A stretch of DNA of 21,742 bases. Origin: an uncultured Collinsella sp. (lineage in GTDB: Bacteria > Actinomycetota > Coriobacteriia > Coriobacteriales > Coriobacteriaceae). The notes beneath the pieces were generated by a model, which worked only from the letters and a program-made list of their open reading frames with translations, had not been told where the DNA came from and searched no databases. The first letter of the stretch is position 1, and each line of letters opens with the position of its first letter. The stretch spans positions 1 to 21,742 of the forward strand of contig URUC01000030.1 in NCBI GenBank assembly GCA_900550965.1. The letters are read 5' to 3'. A program made the translations under genes and the position numbers. Below are positions 1 through 6,276 of the stretch, one piece after another.

Positions 1-42
1 GACTAGTCATCGGGGACGTTCTTAAACGACTAGTCGTTGGGG
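1..42 (+). repeat. Dispersed GGGGACGTTCTT repeat, copy 1
   Basis: The segment carries two GACTAGTC palindromes (1-8 and 28-35) around the core GGGGACGTTCTTAAACGA and ends GTCGTTGGGG. An inverted, slightly diverged copy lies at 1071-1110. Two copies within 1.1 kb, both outside genes, suggest a REP-like intergenic element. The left edge may extend beyond the window. Confidence 0.7.
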
Positions 43-69
43 TGGCGTGTCGCCTGACGCCGCGACCGT

Positions 70-106
70 AGGACCTCTGGCATGTGTGAGCTATTTGCCA
101 GGTCCT
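70..106. other. Imperfect stem-loop
   Basis: AGGACC-TC-TGGCA (70-82) pairs with TGCCAGGTCCT (96-106) apart from a 2-nt bulge. No T-run follows on either strand, so terminator function for a gene left of the window is only a guess. Confidence 0.4.
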
Positions 107-137
107 TGTAACGTTTACGCCCGCGGAGTCTTATTTG

Positions 138-198
138 AGCTCCCTTTGGGTACGTTGGAATCGGATACACGTTCGATTCCACAAGCCCGAAGGGAGCT
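138..198 (+). promoter_or_regulatory. Leader hairpin that includes the ribosome binding site
   Basis: AGCTCCCTTTGGG (138-150) pairs over 13 positions, with one T-G wobble, with CCCGAAGGGAGCT (186-198). Nested inside, TGGAATCG (156-163) pairs with CGATTCCA (174-181). The right arm holds the AAGGGAG ribosome binding site of the HAD gene starting at 204, so the folded leader should hide it. The TTTTCT after the arm means the same structure could also terminate transcription from upstream. Confidence 0.55.
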
Positions 199-203
199 TT
201 TCT

Positions 204-998
204 ATGTTTAAACTGATTGCATCCGATATGGACGGCACACTGCTTGACGAAAACGGCCAGGTGCCTCCCGAGACCTACGAACTGATTCTGGCGCTACACG
301 AGCATGGCGTGCATTTCGCCGCATCGTCAGGTCGTCGCTACGATCGCCTGTGCGAGTTCTTTGCGCCCGTTCGCGACAAGATGGACTTTGTCGCCGCTAA
401 CGGCGCCCAAGTCTACGCCGACGGTAAGATGGTAGACCGTGAGGTGTATTCCCACCTGGCGATTCGAAGGCTCGCCCAAGCCGTCAGGACGTTTCCCAAT
501 CTGCATCTTGCGCTCTTTGACCGAACCAAGTCCTTCCTGCTCGATGACGAGTGCAAGTTCGTGCGTGAGGTCGATAAGGACCTTCCCAATGCCGAGCGTA
601 TTTGGGAGCTGCCCGATCCCAGCGTAAATATCATCAAAGCGAGTATCTTTTGCGACGACAGTGCGGTTATGGACAGTGCGTACGTGCTACAGCGCGAACT
701 TGGTCAGCTCTTTACTTTTGCGCCTTCGGGCAACGCGTGGATCGATGCCATGCAGCCTGGTGTATCGAAGGCCTCGGGTATCGCGCAGCTCGCGGAGCAT
801 TACGGCATTGATCGCGACGAGGTCATAGCGTTTGGCGACTCGATGAACGACTACGAGATCATTCGCTTTGTCGGCACGGGCTGCGCGATGGAAAACGCGC
901 GTCCCGCGCTTAAGGCGGTGGCCGATCGCGTGGTGGGTTGTAACCGTGACCACGCCGTCCAGCAGGAGCTCCGTCGCGTGCTGGAGAGTCTCTCCTAA
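204..998 (+). CDS. HAD-superfamily hydrolase, Cof type
   Basis: This is a predicted cytoplasmic phosphatase of the Cof/YidA class (COG0561), 264 residues, a normal length for the family. Visible motifs are DMDGTLL near the N-terminus (nucleophile and acid/base Asp), SSGR (motif II), the Lys of GVSKASG (motif III) and GDSMND near the C-terminus (Mg2+-binding acidic residues). Members usually dephosphorylate sugar phosphates or nucleotides such as FMN; the substrate here cannot be read. The ATG at 204 is chosen because AAGGGAG lies 7 nt upstream and the protein starts directly with the beta-strand before DxD; an in-frame TTG at 135 would add an unlikely tail that runs through the leader hairpin. 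A second, distinct Cof-type gene faces it at 1118-1960. Confidence 0.9.
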   Translation: MFKLIASDMDGTLLDENGQVPPETYELILALHEHGVHFAASSGRRYDRLCEFFAPVRDKMDFVAANGAQVYADGKMVDREVYSHLAIRRLAQAVRTFPNLHLALFDRTKSFLLDDECKFVREVDKDLPNAERIWELPDPSVNIIKASIFCDDSAVMDSAYVLQRELGQLFTFAPSGNAWIDAMQPGVSKASGIAQLAEHYGIDRDEVIAFGDSMNDYEIIRFVGTGCAMENARPALKAVADRVVGCNRDHAVQQELRRVLESLS

Positions 999-1000
999 TC

Positions 1001-1074
1001 CGGCAGATGGGGACGTTCCTTTTCTGCCGACAGTGGGGGACAGTCCTTGCAGCTTTTTCGTGAAGGCTGTCCCC
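1001..1074. repeat. Pair of hairpins in a dispersed-repeat cluster
   Basis: CGGCAGA (1001-1007) pairs with TCTGCCG (1023-1029) around a loop holding GGGGACGTTCC. GGGGACAG (1036-1043) pairs with CTGTCCCC (1067-1074). Both contain the GGGGAC core of the repeat at 1-42. They sit between the convergent HAD genes and could also act as bidirectional terminators, though no long T-run is present. Confidence 0.6.
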
Positions 1075-1110
1075 AACGACTGGTCATTCAAGAACGTCCC
1101 CAATGACCAG
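1071..1110 (-). repeat. Dispersed GGGGACGTTCTT repeat, copy 2 (inverted)
   Basis: Read on the minus strand this matches copy 1 at 2-42 over about 40 bases with few differences: CTGGTCATTGGGGACGTTCT, then TGAATGACCAGTCGTTGGGG. The flanking CTAGTCATCG (1111-1120, minus) resembles the edge of copy 1. Confidence 0.7.
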
Positions 1111-1117
1111 ACGATGA

Positions 1118-1960
1118 CTAGGCAAGGGCGGCCATGATGGTGTGGGCGACGCCGTCGTGGTCGTTGTCGTATCCGGTGACGGCGTCGGCGGCCTCGCGGT
1201 CTTCGGGCTCGGCGTTGATCATGGCCATGCCGTGGCCCGCTGCCTGCAGCATGGGGATGTCGTTGATGTTGTCGCCGAACGCCCAGGCGTCGGCGAGACG
1301 CTCGCCCAGGTGCTCGCATAGCCACGTGAGGGCCGTTCCCTTGGTGGCGCCCTCACCCATGACCTCGATATTCATGGCGTAAGAACGCGTGACCTCAATG
1401 CCTCCGAGCGTGTCGAGCTCCGCCGCGATGGCGTCGCGATCGGCCGGGTCGTGCCAGTACATGGCGATGCGTTCGAGCGTCTCGACCCCGTCGATCTTAC
1501 TGTCGATATCCATGTCGATCGGTGTTCGTGTGCGCTTGAGCGAAGCCGCGATGTGGGGGTCACCGCCGCAGAACTCATCCAGGCGCCCGTAAAGCGAGCG
1601 GGGGAGGAAGCACTGCCCGTCCGCGAAGATATCGAAGGTGACGTCATGGCCGGCGGCAATGCTATGGACGCGGTGGGCGATGGCGCGGTCGAGCGGTCGG
1701 CTCAAAATGCACGTGGCGCGTGAGGCATCGGTAGGCACATCCTCGTCGAGCTGCCAGACGCTGGCGCCGTTGGCACAGACCGCGTAGTGCACGGCGGGAT
1801 GGGCGAGAATGGGCTCAAAGATGCCCGACAGCGGACGCCCCGTGCAGGGCACAAACTCAATACCGCGGCGCGCAAGCTCGTCGAGCATCGCCCAGGTGGC
1901 GTCGCTCATCTGCTTATCGCTCGTCAGCAGCGTTCCATCCATATCGGAAAACACAATCAT
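1118..1960 (-). CDS. HAD-superfamily hydrolase, Cof type
   Basis: This is a 280-residue predicted cytoplasmic phosphatase of the Cof class with the full motif set: SDMDGTLLTSD at the very N-terminus, CTGRPL (motif II), GATKGTAL with the motif III Lys, and GDNINDIPML (motif IV). A large cap domain lies between motifs II and III, as in COG0561 proteins acting on phosphosugars or phosphorylated cofactors; the exact substrate is unknown. GAAAGGA lies about 8 nt before the ATG, supporting the start. It lies downstream of gltA on the same strand but a strong terminator separates them, so it is probably expressed independently. Confidence 0.9.
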   Translation of the reverse strand: MIVFSDMDGTLLTSDKQMSDATWAMLDELARRGIEFVPCTGRPLSGIFEPILAHPAVHYAVCANGASVWQLDEDVPTDASRATCILSRPLDRAIAHRVHSIAAGHDVTFDIFADGQCFLPRSLYGRLDEFCGGDPHIAASLKRTRTPIDMDIDSKIDGVETLERIAMYWHDPADRDAIAAELDTLGGIEVTRSYAMNIEVMGEGATKGTALTWLCEHLGERLADAWAFGDNINDIPMLQAAGHGMAMINAEPEDREAADAVTGYDNDHDGVAHTIMAALA

Positions 1961-1984
1961 TCGTTGCGATCCTTTCTACTGGCA

Positions 1985-2024
1985 TAAAAAGCGTGGCCGA
2001 GGGCGGTGATGCCCTGGCCACGCT
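1985..2024 (-). terminator. Rho-independent terminator of gltA
   Basis: AGCGTGGCC (2024-2016 on the minus strand) plus AGGGC, a 6-nt loop, then GCCCT, one bulged base and GGCCACGCT (to 1990), followed by TTTTT. The stem is 14 bp with one bulge. It lies just after the stop of gltA, reading leftward. Confidence 0.85.
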
Positions 2025-2047
2025 CGGGTTCTATAACGGTTCGCGTC

Positions 2048-3466
2048 CTAGCGGTCGGCGAGCGGCTTGTACGCTAGCGGCTCGATCACCGGACGATAGG
2101 CCGGGCGAATAATACGGTGCGCGCAGAAGAGCTCTTCCATGCGGTGTGCCGACCAGCCGGCCATGCGGGCGACGGCGAATAGCGGCGTAAAAAGCGTCTC
2201 GGGTACGCCGAGCATCTTGTAGATAAAGCCCGTGTACAGGTCGATGTTGGCGCAGATGGGCTTGGTCATGCCGTGGTCGCGCATCACCTGCGGTGCCAGG
2301 CGCTCGATGCGCTCGATGAGCGCGAATTCATCGCCCAGGTCCTTCTTGGCGGCAAGTGTGCGCGCGTAACGGCGGCACACCTCGGCGCGCGGGTCGCTCA
2401 GCGTGTAGACGGCGTGGCCCATGCCGTAGATGAGACCCGTGCCGTCGAAGGCCCGCTTGTCGAGGATCTTGCCCAGGTAGGCTGCGACCTCGTCCTCGTC
2501 CTCCCAGTTGGAGACATGCGCGCGGACGTCCTCGTGCATGGACACGACCTTGGCGTTGGCACCGCCGTGGCGCGGGCCCTTGAGCGAGCCGATAGCCGCG
2601 GCATAAGCGGAATACGGGTCGGTGGCCGAGGAGGACAGCACGCGGCAAGCGAAGGTGGAGTTGTTGCCGCCGCCGTGCTCTGCATGCAGCATGAGCATCA
2701 CGTCGAGCAGCATGGCTTCGTCGCGGGTGAACGCCATGCCACCGCGCAAGACCTGTAGGATGGTCTCGGCGGTGGAGAGACCGGGCGTGGGGTGTGGCAC
2801 GTGAACCTCGGAGCCGCGAAGCTTGGCGACCGAGGCCATGTGTGCGAAGGCGGCGATGCGGGGGAGACGGGCGAGCATGGAGATGGCGACGTCGATTTCG
2901 TGCTCGGGTGTAATGGCGTCGGGCTCGGCGTCGAAGGCGTAGAGCAGCAGCACGGCGCGCTGAAGCACATTCATGATGCTCGACGACACCGTGGTCATGG
3001 GGAACTCGCGGACGTATTCGTCGCTCAGGTGCCTAAAAGCACCCAGACGTTCGCAAAAACCGTCAAGCTCTTCCTTGGTGGGCAGAGAGCCCGTAATGAG
3101 CAGATAAGCGACCTCTTCGTAGCCGTAGCGATTCTCGGCCTGGGCATTGTTGACCAGATCCTCGATGCTGTAGCCGCGAAGCGTGAGCTTGCCCTGATCG
3201 GGCACGACCTTTCCGTCGACCTTGTTGTAGCCGTGCACATCCGAGATGCGAGTGAGGCCCGCGACCACGCCCGAGCCGTCGGCATTGCGCAGGCCGCGCT
3301 TGACATTGTGCTCGACAAACAGGCCCTCGTCATAAGGGTCGGTCGGCAGGCCGTGGTAGAGGTTTTCGCTCTCAGACGAAATCTGGCGGCTTGCTTCGTA
3401 ATCCAAGACCAGACGGCTCAGGTGGTCGTCGAAGCGGTAGTAGATTTTCTTGGCGTCGTAGGCCAT
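2048..3466 (-). CDS. gltA: Citrate synthase
   Basis: The enzyme condenses acetyl-CoA with oxaloacetate to citrate; in a fermentative coriobacterium this most likely feeds 2-oxoglutarate and glutamate synthesis. The protein has 472 residues. Family landmarks are LHAEHGGGNNSTF with a catalytic His near 264, SLKGPRHGGAN, the signature GMGHAVYTLSDPR with His near 351, and ANIDLYTGFIY with the catalytic Asp near 409. The signature has Met where most members have a Phe, Tyr, Ala or Val. The ATG at 3466 is preferred because GGAGAGGA lies 6 nt upstream; an ATG 21 bases further up lacks a site. The ACT-domain gene is 74 bp upstream on the same strand, so co-transcription is likely. A 2-methylcitrate synthase cannot be excluded, but no prp genes are seen. 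Confidence 0.92.
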   Translation of the reverse strand: MAYDAKKIYYRFDDHLSRLVLDYEASRQISSESENLYHGLPTDPYDEGLFVEHNVKRGLRNADGSGVVAGLTRISDVHGYNKVDGKVVPDQGKLTLRGYSIEDLVNNAQAENRYGYEEVAYLLITGSLPTKEELDGFCERLGAFRHLSDEYVREFPMTTVSSSIMNVLQRAVLLLYAFDAEPDAITPEHEIDVAISMLARLPRIAAFAHMASVAKLRGSEVHVPHPTPGLSTAETILQVLRGGMAFTRDEAMLLDVMLMLHAEHGGGNNSTFACRVLSSSATDPYSAYAAAIGSLKGPRHGGANAKVVSMHEDVRAHVSNWEDEDEVAAYLGKILDKRAFDGTGLIYGMGHAVYTLSDPRAEVCRRYARTLAAKKDLGDEFALIERIERLAPQVMRDHGMTKPICANIDLYTGFIYKMLGVPETLFTPLFAVARMAGWSAHRMEELFCAHRIIRPAYRPVIEPLAYKPLADR

Positions 3467-3540
3467 GTGCGCTCCTCTCCGGGCCATGTGGTGACGTTGC
3501 GCCTGGGCGCACGTTGGGCCGTCTCCACGCAGCCTGTTCG

Positions 3541-3828
3541 CTACAGGCGGTACATAAAGTTAAAGACGTCCTCGCGCTGGATGGACACGTTGACGCCCGA
3601 AAGCTCGCCGGCCTCGGCCAGGGCCTTCTGCAGCTCGGCGAAATCGAGCTTGGACTCAGCGGTGTCGGCCAGCATGGTCATGGTGAAGATGTCCTCGATA
3701 ATGGACTGCGTAATGTCGCGGATGTCGACGTTGGCCTCGCCCAGGACACGGGTGACGCCGGCGACGATGCCGGGGCGGTTCTTGCCAAGGACGGTGATGA
3801 CGATACGGGAGGACGAGATCTCGGCCAT
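3541..3828 (-). CDS. ACT domain-containing protein (UPF0237 type)
   Basis: A 95-residue protein made of a single ACT domain: beta strand SRIVITVLGKNRPGIVAGVT with the ligand-site glycine turn, helix, then IRDITQSIIEDIFTMTMLAD. The stand-alone ACT proteins of this group (UPF0237) are thought to bind small ligands such as amino acids. They are often next to a UPF0210 (DUF711) gene; that partner is absent and citrate synthase follows instead. A link with glutamate or branched amino acid supply is therefore a reasonable but unproven inference. AAAGGG lies about 8 nt before the ATG. Confidence 0.85.
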   Translation of the reverse strand: MAEISSSRIVITVLGKNRPGIVAGVTRVLGEANVDIRDITQSIIEDIFTMTMLADTAESKLDFAELQKALAEAGELSGVNVSIQREDVFNFMYRL

Positions 3829-4224
3829 GGGAAACCCTTTCGCGTGGTCGCGGCGCGCGCGGGGCGCTCCGCTACGGTACAGTGTTCATCATTGTACCTG
3901 TCTGGCGCAAAAAAGGCGCGCTCGCTGCGGCGTTACATGCCTGCAACATGAGCGTAAGGGGGAAGGCCGCACGGGGAAGAGCCGTCTGGCGCGTGTCCGG
4001 CTCGTGTTGGGTTGATTTCCGATCTCAGCCGAACACATTGAGCGGACAGGCCGTTCCCGCAGTCAGCCGAACGCCTCCGACGGCTGATTCCGAACTGGAA
4101 GCGGAGGGCATCCCCGCCCTTCGGTAGGGGATACCGCTCCGCGGCGCATGCCGCGGGCGGCGCCCCTATCGGACCACCGTGACCTCAGTTGGGATGGGCC
4201 CAGCACTGCCGCGTACTCGGTGAG
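3829..4224. other. Gene-free stretch at the left edge of the accessory block
   Basis: No convincing coding sequence is seen on either strand over about 400 bases. The stretch holds a 7-bp hairpin TCAGCCG/CGGCTGA (4063-4069 and 4081-4087), a direct repeat of CAGCCGAAC (4026-4034 and 4064-4072) and the larger hairpin described separately. It separates housekeeping gltA/ACT from the integrase remnant and is a candidate island boundary. A TACAAT on the minus strand near 3890 could be a -10 element for the ACT gene but has no good -35. Confidence 0.5.
4101..4154. repeat. Large GC-rich hairpin followed by a second palindrome
   Basis: GCGGAG plus GGCATCCCC (4101-4115) pairs with GGGGATACC plus CTCCGC (4127-4142), interrupted only by one C-A mismatch and one bulged G. 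Immediately after, GCGGC-GCAT-GCCGC (4141-4154) forms another stem. It lies downstream of the integrase remnant; no T-run follows. Confidence 0.6.
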
Positions 4225-4950
4225 CTAGAGCCAACTGTTCGTCTTCACGTCGCGTATGGCGATATTTCGGTCGTCCGGCTCGGTGATGCCGTAGCCGAAC
4301 GCCTGGAGCGTCTCGATGGACTCCTGGATCCTCTGTTGGAACATGGGACCCGGATCGACCCTCGGCCCGAGGTGCCCGCGCCAAAGGCACGGCGTGGCGC
4401 GCAGCATGTTATGGATTTTGGAGATGGGCTCGATGTCGGCGTAGACGTTGAGCGTCGCCATGGCGTCCTTGTGGCCGAGGATCGATTGGAGCGCCTTGAT
4501 ATCGCCGCCTTGGCGGATCCACTGCGTTGCGAACGTGTGGCGAAGGCCGTGGAACGTGATCAGCTCGTCGTTGGTGCCCATGAGGCCGTTGGTCTCCGAG
4601 AACGTCTTGAACGCCCTGCGGATATAGCTTGTCGTCGCGAAGGTCGCGCCCGGCTCCGACAGGATGTAGCAGTCCCCGATCTCGACCGCCCCGGTAAGGC
4701 CGCGCAAGCGCAGCTTTCCGCAGTCGATCTCGTGGGTCTCCTTCAGGAAGGGGAGTAGGCCGACCGGGTCGATGGGGATACCCCTGGCGTCATGGGTCTT
4801 GGTGTCCTTGATGAACGAACCCATTCCCTTCGCGTACGCCACCGAGTGTCTGATCGAGATCAGGCCCGTCTCGAAATCCACATCGCACCACCGAAGGCCG
4901 CAGACCTCGCCGATTCGCATCCCCGTGTGCAGGGCGAGTACGACCGCCCT
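4225..4950 (-). pseudogene. Tyrosine recombinase/phage integrase, 5'-truncated
   Basis: Only the catalytic domain remains (about 240 residues). Homology starts at RAVVLALHTGMRIGEVCGLR directly after the TAG stop of the XRE gene and in the same frame. The catalytic Arg (TGMRIGEV), the HGLRHTFAT His-x-x-Arg box, the later ILGHK box and the Tyr of TLNVYADIEP are all recognisable. The N-terminal arm-binding and core-binding domains are absent, and no ribosome binding site fits an ATG at 4920. The catalytic residues are intact, so the truncation is probably fairly recent. The C-terminus has an unusual tail of about 50 residues. It marks a former integrative element, and function as a recombinase is unlikely. 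Confidence 0.8.
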
Positions 4951-5202
4951 CTAATCCTCGGCGGACCAATCGAGTCCGAACTCCTTTCGGGCATCCTCTT
5001 CGCTCATGACTTCGAGAAGGTCTCCGGGTTGGCAACGAAGGGCGAGGCATAGCTGCTCGAGTGTGTTGAAGCGAATGCCGCGAATATGCCCTTTTTTAAT
5101 ACGGGACAGGTTCACGGGCGTGGTTCCAATCCTTTCGGCAAGTTCGTTCGAGGAAATCTTTCGCTCGGCCATGATCTTGTCGAGGCGAACAATTACGGGC
5201 AT
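4951..5202 (-). CDS. XRE-family regulator (YozG-like)
   Basis: An 83-residue DNA-binding protein that is almost entirely one Cro/CI-type helix-turn-helix. MPVIVRLDKIMAERKISSNE leads into LAERIGTTPVNLSRIKKG (helices 2 and 3), then FNTLEQLCLALRCQPGDLLE, typical of the short YozG/YgzD-like group. Such regulators are commonly encoded beside a DUF2975 membrane protein, as here; the two genes are 9 bp apart and probably form one transcript. A tail of about 16 acidic residues follows the fold. Autoregulation through the inverted repeat at 5762-5780 is a plausible inference. Its TAG stop directly touches the integrase remnant. Confidence 0.88.
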   Translation of the reverse strand: MPVIVRLDKIMAERKISSNELAERIGTTPVNLSRIKKGHIRGIRFNTLEQLCLALRCQPGDLLEVMSEEDARKEFGLDWSAED

Positions 5203-5211
5203 GGCGTTTCC

Positions 5212-5724
5212 TTACGCAATCTCGTCGGAGTCGAGGTACAGCTCTCGGGCGTACAAGAAGAGCTGGGAAAGCATGAACAGGACGATGCCGAGAACCAGAG
5301 AGGTCCAATCGAATGATGAAGCGATCTCTTGGGCGCCGACGGCCCCCTCGCCGCCAAACATCGAAACGGAGGTTTTGAGTGAGCCGGCGTAGAGGCTGGT
5401 GGCAGCTTGAACAACGAAGAGAATGCCGAGCACCTTCAAGCATGTCGCAGACCCTTTCTTGAAGGGGTCTCCGCTCTTGATCGTCCACACGAGAACGGCG
5501 CTGAGGATGGTCGTAGCGATACCGATGACGGCAGGGACCAATGTCGAGATCGCAAGGGCTGGATACGCGGGGGAGTCTGCAATTACAGGGTTGTCGAGCA
5601 CTTCGATTGCTGGCTTTAAGGAGAACGCCACTTGTGCGATGGCGGTGGCGCAAAGGGTCGCAGAGGCTATCGCACATGCGATGCGGAAGGAATGAAGCCG
5701 GGGAGTGCGATTGTCGGAACTCAT
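5212..5724 (-). CDS. DUF2975-type four-helix membrane protein
   Basis: A 170-residue protein with four predicted membrane helices near residues 13-36, 54-80, 90-115 and 139-162, and a short charged loop KSGDPFKKGS after helix 2. The layout and the downstream YozG-like regulator match the DUF2975/XRE pair (YoaS-YozG in Bacillus). The function of that pair is not established. GGAGG lies 5 nt before the ATG at 5724. It is the first gene of a two-gene unit and is divergent from the bacteriocin-like gene at 5845, sharing a 120-bp upstream region with a palindrome. Confidence 0.82.
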   Translation of the reverse strand: MSSDNRTPRLHSFRIACAIASATLCATAIAQVAFSLKPAIEVLDNPVIADSPAYPALAISTLVPAVIGIATTILSAVLVWTIKSGDPFKKGSATCLKVLGILFVVQAATSLYAGSLKTSVSMFGGEGAVGAQEIASSFDWTSLVLGIVLFMLSQLFLYARELYLDSDEIA

Positions 5725-5761
5725 AATAACCTCCGAAGAATTTAAAAAACTCAGGTTACTT

Positions 5762-5780
5762 TTTAACAGTTTATGTTAAA
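5762..5780. promoter_or_regulatory. Inverted repeat, candidate operator
   Basis: TTTAACA-GTTTA-TGTTAAA is a perfect 7-5-7 inverted repeat in an A+T-rich divergent intergenic region between the DUF2975/XRE pair and the secreted-peptide gene. Its size and position suit a dimeric XRE repressor. On the minus strand it overlaps TTAACA, which could serve as a -35 for the DUF2975 gene. Confidence 0.5.
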
Positions 5781-5809
5781 TTGACTTTGCCGGCAAGTAA
5801 TCACAGCAT
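5781..5809 (+). promoter_or_regulatory. Possible promoter of the bacteriocin-like cassette
   Basis: TTGACT (5 of 6 to consensus) is followed after 17 nt by CAGCAT (3 of 6). It abuts the operator-like inverted repeat and lies 36 nt before the ATG at 5845. The -10 is weak. Confidence 0.35.
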
Positions 5810-5844
5810 GCTGCAACCGAAACCCCTCTAGATTGGAGAGGATT

Positions 5845-6210
5845 ATGTTCGGTACTGTTAAGTCGTGTAAGCTCTTGGTTTTCCTCGGCCTCGCTCTTTG
5901 TCTGTTGCTGCCGGGAGCCCCCGCTTTTGCGGATACCCCGATGCCTCCTTCCCAGGAGAGCAGCCAGTGTGCCCTCGTTGAGCCCCTCGGGTATACGGAC
6001 GACGTCGTCGATACCTACTGGAGCTACAGCTGTCCTCGCGGCGTAAGCGGGCACAGCATCTCGATGTTCAACATCTCTTACAAGACGATCTCCTACCGAA
6101 ATGGCTATCGCCGATCCGCGCATCATAGGGAATCCCGCCTCGCTGCAATGTGCTCCTGTGGTGTTCTTGGCACAACTGATAAATGGCAATTTGTCTATAG
6201 CACCTACTAG
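5845..6210 (+). CDS. Secreted peptide, lactococcin 972-like bacteriocin candidate
   Basis: A 121-residue precursor with a clear Sec signal peptide: basic start, hydrophobic LLVFLGLALCLLLP, and a likely cut after AFA at residue 29. The mature part of about 92 residues has four Cys (42, 63, 103, 105). Its C-terminal half follows the lactococcin 972 layout: a Trp near the front (YWSY), a S-x-x-x...K-T stretch (ISMFNISYKT), basic R-R-S and R-x-x-R residues, and an aromatic end (KWQFVYSTY against ASFYYNFW in lactococcin 972). Lactococcin 972 has no Cys, so the match is by pattern only. The downstream large permease plus ATPase is the neighbourhood expected for that family. GGAGAGG lies 4 nt before the ATG; an in-frame TTG at 5833 overlaps that site and is unlikely. 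Alternatives are another secreted effector or a peptide pheromone. Confidence 0.55.
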   Translation: MFGTVKSCKLLVFLGLALCLLLPGAPAFADTPMPPSQESSQCALVEPLGYTDDVVDTYWSYSCPRGVSGHSISMFNISYKTISYRNGYRRSAHHRESRLAAMCSCGVLGTTDKWQFVYSTY

Positions 6211-6220
6211 ATGTGAGGAA

Positions 6221-6243
6221 GGGCCGAGCATTTTGTTCGGCCC
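6221..6243 (+). other. Hairpin between peptide and permease genes
   Basis: GGGCCGA (6221-6227) pairs with TCGGCCC (6237-6243) across a 9-nt T-rich loop, 11 nt after the peptide stop. Without a T-run it is more likely a processing or partial-attenuation structure, giving more peptide than immunity mRNA, than a full terminator. Confidence 0.45.
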
Positions 6244-6276
6244 CTCTGTTCCGACTGGATGAGGTTAAGGTTGGCG

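Noticed and set aside
157..190. GTTCGATTCC resembles a tRNA T-arm
   Set aside because: No acceptor, D or anticodon stems can be built around it; it is explained by the nested leader hairpin.
687..1325. Minus-strand frame of 212 codons over the first HAD gene and the repeats
   Set aside because: Its Arg/His-rich composition and overlap with two well-supported HAD genes mark it as a shadow.
2792..4015. Long plus-strand open frame of 407 codons across gltA
   Set aside because: It is antisense to citrate synthase and the ACT gene, has low-complexity Val/Gly/Asp content typical of shadow frames, and has no ribosome binding site.
3829..4224. Possible attachment site matching the tRNA-Pro 3' end
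   Set aside because: By eye, no copy of the tRNA end (GGTCGGGACGACTGGATTCG) was found near the integrase remnant.
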